Source: Hemerocallis citrina (taxonomy: Eukaryota; Streptophyta; Magnoliopsida; Asparagales; Asphodelaceae). From it: DNA of 64,000 nucleotides. Under the pieces are notes generated by a model. It did not search any database, was not told the DNA's origin, and saw nothing but the letters and a program-made list of their open reading frames with translations. Positions within the stretch are counted from its first letter, which is position 1. Every line of letters begins with the position of its first letter. This document shows positions 24,031 through 35,400 of the stretch, piece after piece. The stretch covers positions 1,552,501 through 1,616,500 of the forward strand of contig JACEHZ010000589.1 of the NCBI GenBank assembly GCA_017893485.1, read 5' to 3'. Both the position numbers and the translations under genes were made by a program.

Positions 24031-24770
24031 TCTATCTATTACTAATTGATATTTCAAGACTCGTTACTTGTATACATAAACCGATGGTAAAAGAATATTT
24101 TTGTTATTAATGGTATTATTAATATTACTATCATTTCAATTGATGTTATTATTATTGTTTTCATCACCTTAACTACTGTTATTATTTTTATTATCATTAC
24201 TGTTACTTTATTGATATTATTGTTATTATTGCTATTATCATATTATTTATTACCATTATTGATATTATTTTTAATGCTATTATTACTATTATTATTGCAT
24301 TACTTTCATGAATGTGTTGAATTCTATTTTGTCATGTATGTATTATCGTTATTATTAGTATTGTTGATATTTTTATTTCATCGTATTATTATTACCTGTA
24401 TGATTATGACGATTTTTATTTCTGTTATTATTATTGTTATTATTATTATTATTTTGTTACTAATATTGATAATTTTGTTATTATTATTGTTATTATTAGT
24501 TTTTATTGTCATTATTATTTTCTATTACTATTGATATTATTATCATGGATATTGTTACTATTATTATTCCTGTTAAAGTCATTAGTTTTGATGTATACTA
24601 TATATTTTGATTATTTGAATTGAAGCTCAATTTTATATTCTTTGCATCTTTGTTTATATCTATCCTGAACCCATACTCTCTTTGATTCTGGTGTCTCATC
24701 CTTTCTTCCTGCTCGGATCGTCGCTTAGTGTCACGTGGTCTACAACATGTCTGGAGCTTGGAGTGTCACC

Positions 24771-24826
24771 ATCAGAGTAGCGCAGCAGAAGCGTGGTGGG
24801 CCCATGACCCACAGGACCCAGGATCA
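24771..24826 (+). pseudogene. Initiator tRNA-Met fragment inside the LARD
   Basis: From ATCAGAGTAGCGCAGCAGAA through the CCCAT anticodon region to CCCAGGATC, the sequence follows the first ~55 nt of plant tRNA-iMet with about four substitutions. The acceptor 5' strand, D arm and anticodon arm with CAT are present. The T arm and 3' acceptor strand are missing, so it cannot be a working tRNA gene. It is on the same strand as the element. Confidence 0.8.
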
Positions 24827-25330
24827 TGTTGATGCTTTTCCTTCCTTGTATTTGGTTTTGTTCCATTCCTTGCTCCATTTGCTGTCCTCTATCTCTTGCT
24901 TTTGTTCTCATCCATTGACTCATTGCGTGGTGCATCTTTCCCTTGTTGCTCCCTTCTTCGATTCGTTCATCTCAATGCCTTGTCATCTTGCAAGTCTTGT
25001 GGTGTTCAGTGTTCTTCTTCGTTTTTGATACCGATTATTTCCTTCTTGCTTTCCATCCTGCCATCATGTACTCATTCATTATTGGATTCATTTTCTTTCC
25101 TGTCTTCCATCTCCTTGGTTTCAGTTCTGCCTACTCCTTCATCGTTTTTATTATCTTGTGTTATTTGGATCTTTAGATACTGTTATTCTCTTTCATGCCA
25201 TCCATTTGGCCTCGCTGTTATCCACTCCCTTCTTATTTTGGTGTTACCACCAAATTGACTTTTCTTTTGGGATCCCTTTTTGTTACCCTCCCCTAAGTTG
25301 CTTTTACCCTGTCCTATGTACCGCCTAAGC

Positions 25331-25350
25331 AAATTTCGAGGACGAAATTT
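25331..25350 (+). other. Hairpin next to the LARD 3' LTR, relic of pol
   Basis: AAATTTCG-AGGA-CGAAATTT is a perfect 8-bp stem with a 4-nt loop. The motif is common just before the 3' LTR of plant Ty3-gypsy elements. A modest purine stretch follows before the LTR at 25372. Confidence 0.75.
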
Positions 25351-25371
25351 TTGTGTAAGGTGAGTAGGATT

Positions 25372-28300
25372 TGTAACTCCTGTTTCCCCGTATTTATATT
25401 TTTATACTGTATTTTTCTCAATTGTACTCTTTTACCTATTTGAGATTCCGTATTTTGTTCTGTTCAAATAAAATCGTTAATTTTTGTTTCGACTCAATCT
25501 TTGGTCCTTTTATCAAATTCGATTGTGTGCCATTTGCACCGTTCTTCATGAGAAATAGACCGATTCTTCTCTTTTATCTTTCTAATCCCCATTATTGTGC
25601 TTTTTGACCATTTCATCTGTTGGGCTCTTTTCGAAGCGGATATCCTAAAACCCTCAAACCCGCTAACCTAGTATTTAAACCCTAACCCCAACCCCTAACC
25701 CTAATACTGTTTTAACCCATATACCCCGCCGCTACTCTCTTCTTCACCTGTTCCTTCTCCTCCGTTTTCGCAACCGCCAACCCATCTCCCGATCCCCTTC
25801 CCGTCGCCTCGCCATCGCTCCCAATCCGCCTCGTCTCCCTCTCGTCTTCACAGCCACCACCAGACCACCGTCGTCCTCCATCGCCATTAACCCAACACTC
25901 CCGAACCCATCGCCTCGCCACTTCGAACCCATTATCCGAACGCCTCGCCACCTCGACCCCTCACCGCCTCGTCGACCCCCTCAGCACCACCGCCTCCACA
26001 AACTCCTTCGACGTCGCTCCGTCGCATCGCCACAGCGCCGCCGAATCCTCGATTCCACTTCTCCCCTGTTCGAAACCCACGAACAGAGCACCTCGCCGCG
26101 CGTCGCTTCTCGACGTCGCCGCCGCCTCGCCGCACTCCGTCGTTGCCGTAGTCGCCGCCAACGAAGCAGCCGCCGTCACTCCTCTCTCTCGAGCGCTACT
26201 CAGCCGAACGAAGAAGAAGAAGAAGATCGAAGAAGAAGAAGGAGGATTTGGGCGGGAGCAGATCGAAGCCGTCCGATCTCTTCAAGATCCGTGCGCACCG
26301 ATCGCTGTTCGGTGTTCGTTCCGCAGCAGATCCAAGCGTGTTCGCTGTTCTGGGAGTGGATCCGGTGCACAGGAAAGATTCTATTGGGCGAATTTGCTGT
26401 TCCGTGTCCTACCCGCAGCCGATCCACTTGCTGTTCGCTGTTTTGGGCTGATCTTGTGTGCGGGGAAATCACGATCTCCGATCAATTTTTGGGCGCGCTT
26501 TTCGAGGATATTTCCGGGGATTTTTCTTCTCTATTTGCTTCAACAAGCGGAGATTTCAACCGTCGATTAAGGCAAGTAACCTTGTACATCTTATTGTCCT
26601 AGTACAAGTCTCTTTGAAATACCACATGTAGTTAGTTTGTGACTCTCCTTTGAAATATCATAGTAAAACAATTTGAACCTTCAAACTCACCAATCTAAGA
26701 GTCACAAAACTTCCTCGTAATAAATAATAATTCAATTGGACTCTTTTATCTCCTTGAACTTGCGAATCACATGGACATATGAATTAAGGACCCCTAGAAA
26801 TTGTAGACGCATATAAATTTAGTGTTTTGGCAATTTATGATTATTATGACTTGAAAAATATTATTATTCGCTGTTTGATTCCCATTACCATGTATTTGTG
26901 CCACATAATGATTTTAGACACCAAATTACATAATTCTATGAAATCTACATTAGTGAATTAATTCCCTATGTTGCTGTCTGGATTTTCTTTTGCGGTTTCG
27001 ACCCACTTATCTTTGGAATTTGGGCCCGAGGCCTGAATATGAAACGTAGATCAGGATGTGTAGATGTCGATAGACTCCAGAATGATTGAATTTGGAGTTA
27101 CGGTCTAGGAGATACGGCTGTTATACTGCAGCTGTGTCAGTAGGCGCAGTTCTGTAAAAACTGCTGTATATATTTTCTTTACAAATTATTTTCGCGGTGC
27201 AAACAGCGAGTGTTTGACCCCAAATTTTTATATGTAGTTGCTGGACACCCTATAGGACATCCCCAATTTTTCTTAGAATTAAATTAGATTATTTCAACCC
27301 TGTTTCACATGTATAAATACAAGAACACAAAATCTGTCTGAACAAATGTGACAAGCCGGGGGTTATGGGAAAGACTATAGAGTGGACAACATAGGTAAGT
27401 GTACTCGGAAGGGGGCCCGTGTTTCCCAAGTTGTATGTTAAATGGAACTAAGTGCCACGTAGAACTAAGTGTCACGTCATGGATGACGGGGGCCACCTCT
27501 AGAGCCTACGGGGGCCACCTCTAGAGCCCATTATGTGATTACATGATGTATGTTTGAAATCACCTGGAACTAAGTGCCACGTAGAACTAAGTGCCACGTC
27601 ATGGGTGACGGGGGCCACCTCTAGAGCCTACGGGGGCCACCTCTAGAGCCCATGGTTGATCACCTGCTAGTTTGATGCCTGAGTACACCGCCCTATAGAC
27701 TCCATTACTAGGTCTAAACGAATTTATTTGGCTGTAGCAACCATGTAGTATAATGGATGCATGTCGTGCTACCTAGATAGTAATAACTGCAAGACTTGAA
27801 CTTGACACCTGTCACTTGATACCTGATGATATGATACATGAAATATGATACCTGAGACTGAAAGCCTGGAACTTGATACTTGGACTCGACATATGAGACC
27901 TGACAATTAAATGACATATGAGACCTGACATTCAAAATAACATATGACACTAGACTTGAGGTTGTCGCCTGATATTAATTACCCTTATAAGTATACCTGA
28001 CATGTGATTCACCACTAGCAGTTGTTATCCAATCTAGTCATTATGATGTTCCCTCTTGCCAGCTAGTCTTTGAATTTGTCACTACTTCTTAAACCTTGCT
28101 TATCCTTGATTCCAATTCTTGTTTTCCCCTTTCTTGTACTTGCTTTTACTATTTGTGGCCCTAGCTTGCACTAAGGGCATTTTCTCTTGTTTTTCCCCTT
28201 GTTTCCTGTTTATGTTTATTAAGCAGACTTGGGAGACAAGCTATCTGCTGGAATTGGCGAGCAGACATTTCAGGTTTTGCTTGGAGCAAGGATCTGTTAA

Positions 28301-28579
28301 ATAGTTGCTTTCCTTAAGGTATTTATTTCTTCTGCTGTATAAGACTTGTTTCCAAGTTTACACTTGATCCAGACATGAGAACTATTTGAATATTATTATT
28401 TGTTTAAATTGTTTTCTGTTGCTTAATAAGTTATTCATGCATGCTTGGATATATATAAATCTGGTTATATTCTTGTTATGATGCTGAGTCGATCCTACAG
28501 CTTATGGATGATGTAAAAATCATTCGCTGGGCTTCGTCACGTGCTCGTATTCCATATTTTTGGGAAGCGGGGCGTGACA
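25372..28579 (+). repeat. LARD 3' LTR
   Basis: 3208 bp, the same length as the 5' LTR. The two differences I found are C/T changes near 20528 versus 26452 and near 21549 versus 27473. Confidence 0.95.
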
Positions 28580-28584
28580 AAGAA

Positions 28585-29008
28585 TGCGGATCGAGGAGTG
28601 GAATCCGTTAACTACCGGAAGTGATGCTATTCTTTGGACCGGCTGTTTATAATTTTACGACTTGGGTCCCTCTTCGCGCAAAGGGGAAAGATAAGGGGGG
28701 AATAAGTTACGGATGATGAGGGAAAGGTGGAGGTGGACATTAGAGCTGCTGGCGAAGGCGTACCCAGTGGTTGTCGGAGCTGATGCAGGGGGTCGGAGCG
28801 ATGAGGAGGCGGTGAAGGGTAGGGTTTTTTTTTGGGTTCTGAGAAAAGTGGTAAACAAAGATAGATAGAGGGAGAGAGGGAGAGAGAGTTAATCAGAGGC
28901 CAAAAAAACGATGGCAGTTCCGTAAATTGTAGAAAAACTCAGGGTTAGAGTGGGGATCGAAAGAGGGCAGAAAGATTTGTTCCTAGCGCCTTTAAGTAGT
29001 AGTATAGA
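28585..29008 (-). repeat. Helitron-2 5' part
   Basis: This continues the sequence interrupted at 19447. From about 28723 to 29008 it matches the Helitron-1 5' region. The part nearest the LTR element may be the displaced upstream region of the TVP15-like gene. Confidence 0.7.
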
Positions 29009-29077
29009 TGATGATGGTGATGGAGTCGAGCCAAAATTGTACAAGAATATTGTCTACAATTGAAAATCATAGAATTT

Positions 29078-30000
29078 CATTCAGCAATTAGGAAGAAAAA
29101 CTCTTCTTCTCAGGCGATTCTCTCCCCTCTCTCCCTCTGCTTTAACCATCAGATCCGATCGTTGCTCTAAATTTCTCCCTCTCCCCCCTTCATTAATTTT
29201 GTTCCCCTTCTCGTCTTCTCCAGACCCTTTTCTTTGTGTGCCCCCTCTCGTGGATTTTCGCTTTTCCTCTTCCTCTCTTTTCCGGGTTCTGGAGCGCTCC
29301 CCTCCAGGTGTTAGCATCGTCGTCTGGCTGCCTCTCCTGCTTCCCCTTCTGGCGGGTCTGCCCCAGTGCGGCGATTGTTCAAGTCTGGTTCCCTTCCTCT
29401 TCCGGCGCTTGGCGTCTCTTCGCCCCTTCGTGTTACTGGTAGGCCAGGTCTGCCGCTCTTCTCAAGCGTCGCCTTGGGGTAAGTGTAGATCAGAGACTAA
29501 CCACTGTAAGTATCGCTTTCTCTCTCGATTGGTTTTACTTTTGGTGTGTGTTGTTTGCTTGTGGCGCTCTATCTCTCTCGCTATTAGTCTGCGCAGCATC
29601 TGGTGTGGTCTTCGATTCGCTCTATCTTCTTTTGTAGCTCTCATCTCACCCTCTTGTTAGGGTACGATTGATCGTTCTTTGCGTAGTCTGATTCGCTTCA
29701 GCCTTCCGTGTGCCTTTTGTGCGCTTTCCCCTAGGGGAGTGTTCTGATTTTATTATCTTCCTTCTCCCTACCTAAAGCTCTCCTTTTCTTCTCTTTTGGT
29801 GCGCTCTGTGCTCGCAGTTGCTCACCCTCTTTGGGGCATCGCTGCGAGTTGCTTCTGTCCACGGTGTTGGCTTGTTTGTGGGGGCATCGCTGTGTGTTGC
29901 TTCAGCCACCGGTGTTGGCTCCCCGTAGTGATTATCTCTCCTCGCCGTCATCTTCCTGCTGTTGTTGGTATTGGACCTTTTTATTTCTAGTTTCTAGCCC
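29078..30000 (+). promoter_or_regulatory. LINE 5' untranslated region, likely internal promoter
   Basis: Pyrimidine-rich, with CTCTTCTTCTC near the start, and more GC-rich than its surroundings. Several overlapping open frames here show no family features. Plant L1 elements carry their promoter in this region. Confidence 0.6.
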
Positions 30001-32451
30001 ATGGATCTGTCTTGAGTGCAAGTAGTAAAAAAAAATTCAAAAAAAGGATTAAGTGATCAGAGTTGCCATTTTAATGGGCTAAGCCCAATTGACTTCCTTA
30101 GACCCGGTTACACGAAGCTTCCGTGTAACTTCCCTCCCCCTTCTTCATCTTCCCGCCATTCTAGATCGAAGTTCTCTTCTTCTCCTCTCTTCTCTAATAT
30201 CCATTCTCGTCGTTCCCCTCTAGTTTGCTTTCACTGTTTGCAATCAGGCCACATAAAAAAGTTCTGTGTGGCAGCTATGAAGTGTCTCTTTTGCCTTAAA
30301 GACGGTCACTCGCGTCCCAAATGTTTCGCTCTTCAAAGAATGCTGGGTTTATCGATCGGTGTCCCGATCTCGGATCAAGTTCTAGCCGCGATTGATTTCC
30401 CAGCTTTACAACGTAAGCTATCTGCTGATTCATCTCTCATCCCCAAAATCAAAAAATATGTCTCCAAATCTCCTCTCCTCCCCACTCCACCTCTGATCTC
30501 TCGCATTGAGGAGCCTGTTGTTCTTCCTTCTAAAGCCAAGTCATCTCCCTCTGCCAGCTCCACCTTACCAAACGTCTTACAAGTGTTCATCCCTCCCATT
30601 GACCTCTCGGACCGATTGAAATCTTTTGATACTTACGGGGCCATATCTTTTAATGGAGGTTCGATCCCTACTTTTACTCTTAATTCACTTCTCAACAACT
30701 CGTGTAATGTGAAAAATTGGGATTGGTTTCTCTGCTCATGTTCTAACGGTGACGTCGTGATTCGCTGCCCTACCCCCAAGCTACTTCAGGACCTTATTGA
30801 GAACGCCTCCTTATCGGTGGGTTCGATCTCTCTTTCTATCCGTAAATGGTGTCAAGTTAATCCTCCTAAGTCCATGCCCAAACTCATCCCTACTGTTGTT
30901 ACCTTACTGGGATTACCCCCGTTCTGCGATTCGTTGAATCGTATGGGGAATTTGGCGAGCTGTGTGGGCTCATTAACTAGCATTTCCTCAGCTTCTAAAC
31001 TCGCATCAGGCTGCATGCAAGTGGAAGAGATCTTTGATATTCCTGAATATCAAGATCGCATTGAGGCTTTTGTGCTTAAGGATGGTTTCGTTTCTTTCCC
31101 AGTCTCGGTTCAATACCACCTTCCCTCACCCACTGAGGGAACTGGTCAAGGTCAGTTTGCGAAGCCCTCGATCTCTAACACCATTGCCACTACCGCTCCA
31201 TCTTCATTCCATCCCGGATCAGTCTCCTCTTCTAAGCCCTAATGGAGGATTCCTCCGAAGGCATCAGTCAAGAAAAAAGTTCAACCTTCTAATAAAGCTT
31301 ATGTTCATCCCGGTAAACCTAAAATTTCGCCTGCTAAGCCTCCGAATCTTGTTTGGATCAATCCGGATCTCAATTCTCAAAACTCTTCTAAGTCTGGTTC
31401 CAAAGTTTCGGACCGTATGAATGTAGCTCCCTTGGCAATTGCCTCGTTATCTGAGGATCAGGATATCAAGCTCCAGTCCTCTACTCACCTTACTGCTCCT
31501 AAGGGAGCTCCCTCTACCTCCGAGCGTTCTATCCCTGATTCCCAGTGGCCAAAGTGGGAAGTTAATCCGCATTTTGAATCCGATTGGCAGCTGTTTCAAA
31601 AGCAAGCTCATTTCTCTTCGATCTCGGCGGCTGATCCCGCTCTTCCTCACTTCAAGGTCAAACCTGATAAGGCTTCCCCTGCCCCCGGTTGGATTGATTC
31701 TGACAACCTGTTGGAGGAGGAAGATGAAGACCGTAAGAGGGACTTAGCCATCAATAAGGTTAGTATTTACGTTTATCGGTGTGTTTATTCATTAGTTGAT
31801 TCTGTTCTTTTGCATTATCGTTATGGGCGGGTGTTTTTCCCTATCCCCTTCCATGGCAGTGTGTTTCGACACCTGCACTCTTTCTTTTCTCTATATCTGT
31901 TATCGGAAGAATGCGTTTCCTTTTCAGCTGATATTAAATTAGCTTTGCACGCCTCTTTAAGTGCCTTTTTACCGCGTTTCTTTGCTCACTTCTATTCTGG
32001 TTTATTTTCTCTTGTGACTCATGGGACTGAGTCTCGCTCTAAGTTCTCTCCTCCGCCATTTTCTCATGTTTACCCCCGCCCCCCATTGGTCGATTCTTTC
32101 ATTCGGCCATCGTCGGTCGGGAGCGTGTTCAATGCTCATTCTATTGCGAGCTTCGCTTCTACTTCCAGATCTAATCCCCGGCTGATTAGATCTAGTGCTC
32201 GCTTACGTGCTAAATTTGAAGCCTCTGACTCGTTTCATCCTTCAGTATCTAGCTCTTCTGAAACTTCCAACGTATCACCTCATTCCCCTCTAGGATCTAT
32301 TTTTCATCTGCAATTTGATCGCTGCTCTGATAAAGAGCTCATTTCCATAACTTCACAATTAGGATTTTTGACTATTGCTTCACCCTCGTCGGTGGCCTTT
32401 ACCATCAGAAAGAAAGAACGTTCGAGAGTCAAAGAGTTCAATGTTTTTTAA
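30001..32451 (+). pseudogene. LINE ORF1 (Gag-like, RNA-binding)
   Basis: The frame starts at ATG 30001 and meets TGA at 30013-30015. It is then open to a TAA at 31240-31242, and open again in the same frame to TAA 32449-32451, so two nonsense changes break one long ORF1. Two adjacent CCHC knuckles, CFHCLQSGHIKKFC and CLFCLKDGHSRPKC, bind nucleic acid, which is the normal role of ORF1 in the ribonucleoprotein. A DUF4283-like region follows the knuckles around 30600-31000. The C-terminal part is serine- and proline-rich. The stop overlaps the ORF2 start as TAATG, which suggests coupled termination and restart in the parent element. Confidence 0.88.
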
Positions 32452-35400
32452 TGATTACAGTGTCTTGGAACATCAGGGGACTGAATTGTCCTGATAAGCA
32501 AAGATCCATCTTTCAATTGATTGCTTCTTCTCACTGTGATCTCATTTCTGTTCAAGAAACTAAACTCGAGGTTCCATCTCCATCGATTCTTAGATCGATT
32601 GGAGGAACCCTCATCTCGAACTGGATTTCCCTAGATGCGATTGGGTCTAGGGGTGGCATCCTTTTCGGTTTTAAAGAGGCATCTTTCTCTTTAATCTCTG
32701 TTCGACGACTCAACTTCTTCCTCATTGTTAAACTTCTATGGTTGCCGCTTAACACTAACCTCACGGTTATCTCTGTTTACGGACCGTCTTCGTATGAAGG
32801 TCGGTGTTGTTTTGGACCGAATTCCTTTCTCTATTACCCCTTTCTAACGAGCTGTGCTTGTTCTGCGGCGACTTTAATGTCACACGATTCGCCAACGAGA
32901 GATCGAATAGCTCGTCGATTGGAAATCATCGTTTCAACGAATGCACAATCTTTACTTCTGACCGATATTCCTTATCAGGTAGATCGTTTACGTGGTCGAA
33001 CCTCCGCCATCATCCAGCGATGGCGAAGCTCGATCGTTTCTTGGTATCCAATGTGTGGATTAACCGTTTTCACAACTCTTTTGCTCTCGCCTTACCCAAT
33101 CCCTCTTCAGATCACGTGCCCATCGCGTTACATTCTGATTTTCACTTCCCTCGTCACCATCAGTTTAGATTCGAAAAATTTTGGCTGCAAGACCAAATTT
33201 TTGTCAACCTCGTTTCGGACTGCCTTTCGGTTATCTCTGGGTCTTCTGGATTAGGATCCATCCTTCTCAAACTTCATGCGATTAAATTCGGATGTAAAAT
33301 CTGGCGCAATGAAAGAAAATTTAACACCAATTTTCTAAAAAAAATTTACCTCTCCTCCATTGGATCTATAGATCAAATGGAGGAGCAAGGGCCGATCTCG
33401 GTTGATTTATTCAACGAGCGGCAGTCCTGCAAAAAAGAATTTTCGGAGATTCTTCATCAAGAACACGTGAAATGGGCCCAGAGAGCAAAATTTCGATGGC
33501 TCAAAGAGGGCGACTGCAATACAGCTTTTTTTCATAATTTTGCCTCCCATAGACAAAGATGTAATCATATTTCTTCTATTATTCATGAGGGGATTGAACT
33601 TTCTTCTAACGAAGATATTCACCGATCTTTCCTTCTCTTTTACAAAAATCTCATTGGATCCTCCAAACCGAGGAAATTGAGTCTGGGCTGGACTCACCTG
33701 TACGGAGATGATCCTATCGACCTCTCTTCACTTGACTCTCGTTTTTCGATGGAAGAAATCAAACAAGCGGTTTTTGCCTTAAAAAGCGATGCGGCGCCTG
33801 GCCCTGACGGCTTCCCCGCTTTTTTCTTTCAAAAGTTCTGGCTTTATTTGAAAGATGACCTTTATCGTATGTTCACCGAGCTTCATCTAGGCTCTTTTTC
33901 TTTTGACCGCATCAACTATGCGCATATCGTTCTTATTCCTAAAATAATAGGCGCGAATGTCGTGGCTAATTTTAGACCAATTAGTCTTATCAATACCACG
34001 TTCAAAATTATCATGAAAGTTCTGTCAGCTAGACTTGGTGAGGTGATTTCTCCTCTTATTGATCCAGCTCAATTGGGCTTTATTAAAGATCGTTTTATTC
34101 TTGATAGCGTGGCTTCGGCCCAAGAAATTATAACCTATTGTCAAAATTCCAAATCAGAGGAAATTCTCCTCAAACTTGATTTTCAAAAAGCTTATGATAA
34201 CGTTTCTTGGGAGTTCCTGTTCGATATCTTAAGCAATAGGGGATTTGGTCCCAAATGGATCGCTTGGATCAAGTCTAGTCTATTTGCGGGTACCTCATCC
34301 ATCCTCATTAATGGATCGGAAGGTCACAAATTTAAAATTAAATGCGGGCTCAGGCAAGGTGATCCGCTTTCTTCTCTATTATTCTCTCTTGTAGCTGACG
34401 TCTTCAGTAAACTTCTTCGCAATGCCTGGGTTGCCCAGGTCATCGAAGGTCTGGGAGAATCCCGATCTTTCAATGGAGTACTGAACCTTCAGTACGCCGA
34501 CGACACCATTATCCTAGCCAAACCTAATCATCATACTCTCAGGAACCTGAAGCTTCTTCTCTATTGCTTTGAACTAGCGTCTGGCCTTACTATTAACTTT
34601 CAAAAATCGTCAGTTGTTTGGTTGGGAGGTTCTCCTAATAGGCAAGACGAAATATCCGCGTTCTTTAACTGTCCGGTTGCTTCTTTTCCTATTACATACC
34701 TGGGGATTCCACTGAGGTGGGGCAATCTTCATAGATCGGATTGGTCGCCAATGATTGACAAGGTCGAAGCCAGACTGTCAGTGTGGTCAGGGAGACAGTT
34801 GTCTAGAGGCGGTAGATTAATCCTGATCAACTCAGTTCTTTCTTCTATTCCCTTGTACATGATGTCCTTCTATTTCCTCCCTTCGTGGGTTATCAAAAGA
34901 ATCGACCGTATTAGAAGTAATTTTCTCTGGTCGGGTTCTTCTACTTACAACCCCGGTTCACACCTGTGTAATTGGAAACTCGTCTGTTCATCTAAAATAG
35001 CTGGTGGCTTAGGGGTTTTGGATCTTAGGCACCAAAACCTTGCTTTGCTAGGCAAATGGATATGGAGGTTTATCAAAAAAAGAGGACCTCCCCTGGATTA
35101 GATGCATCAAAGCCAATTACTTTATGGCCAATGCATGGTGGAGTTTTCCGGACCGTCCTCACCGTAAGTCCTCTCCATTTTGGAAAGGCATTTGGAAAGC
35201 GGCAGCGGCTTTTCGGTGTGGTTTAAGCCATGTTTGTAAGGACGGGTCCATGACCAGATTCTGGTCTGATATCTGGGTCGGTAATGCCTCTTTAGCGACC
35301 GCTTTCCTTGCGATTTATCGCATCGCCGCCAATCCTCTGGCTTTGGTATCTGATTACTATAACCCCAATGACGTCCTTAGGGTATGGTCGATTCCTCTCT

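Larger units (their letters stand above)
22656..25371 (+). other. LARD interior, non-coding
   Basis: After the primer site come pyrimidine-rich sequence, TTA/ATT microsatellite tracts (about 23430-23820 and 24085-24560), a 27-bp minisatellite between them, a tRNA-iMet fragment, and a relic of the pol 3' end. No gag or pol domain in any frame. The frames from the microsatellites are low complexity. Confidence 0.85.
19448..28579 (+). mobile_element. Non-autonomous LTR element (LARD) with 3.2-kb LTRs
   Basis: Direct repeats 19448-22655 and 25372-28579 are both 3208 bp, TG...CA, with a 5-bp target duplication AAGAA (19443-19447 and 28580-28584). A tRNA-iMet primer site, TGGTATCAGAGC, lies at 22666-22677. 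The interior is only 2.7 kb with no gag or pol. Just before the 3' LTR, AAATTTCGAGGACGAAATTT matches the end of pol in many plant Ty3-gypsy chromoviruses, suggesting descent from one. I found only two differences between the LTRs, so the insertion is very recent. It must have used proteins from another element. Confidence 0.95.
16991..29008 (-). mobile_element. Helitron-2, carries an intact TVP15-like gene
   Basis: On the minus strand it begins TCTATACTACTACTTAAAGG at 29008, with A as the flanking base. It ends CTAG at 16991-16994, preceded by a hairpin (CCACC/GGTGG, 17005-17016) and followed by T. Its 3' end abuts the TC of Helitron-1 directly, so the two lie head to tail at one A/T site. 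Without the LTR element at 19448-28579 it is about 2.9 kb. No transposase frame, so non-autonomous. The boundaries rest on terminal motifs and on the 5' similarity to Helitron-1. Confidence 0.75.

Noticed and set aside
23419..24534. Hydrophobic Leu/Ile/Val-rich frames that look like membrane proteins
   Set aside because: They are translations of TTA/ATT microsatellites.
29199..30025. Cysteine- and leucine-rich frames before LINE ORF1
   Set aside because: They lie in the pyrimidine-rich LINE 5' region, overlap in several frames, and have no motif.
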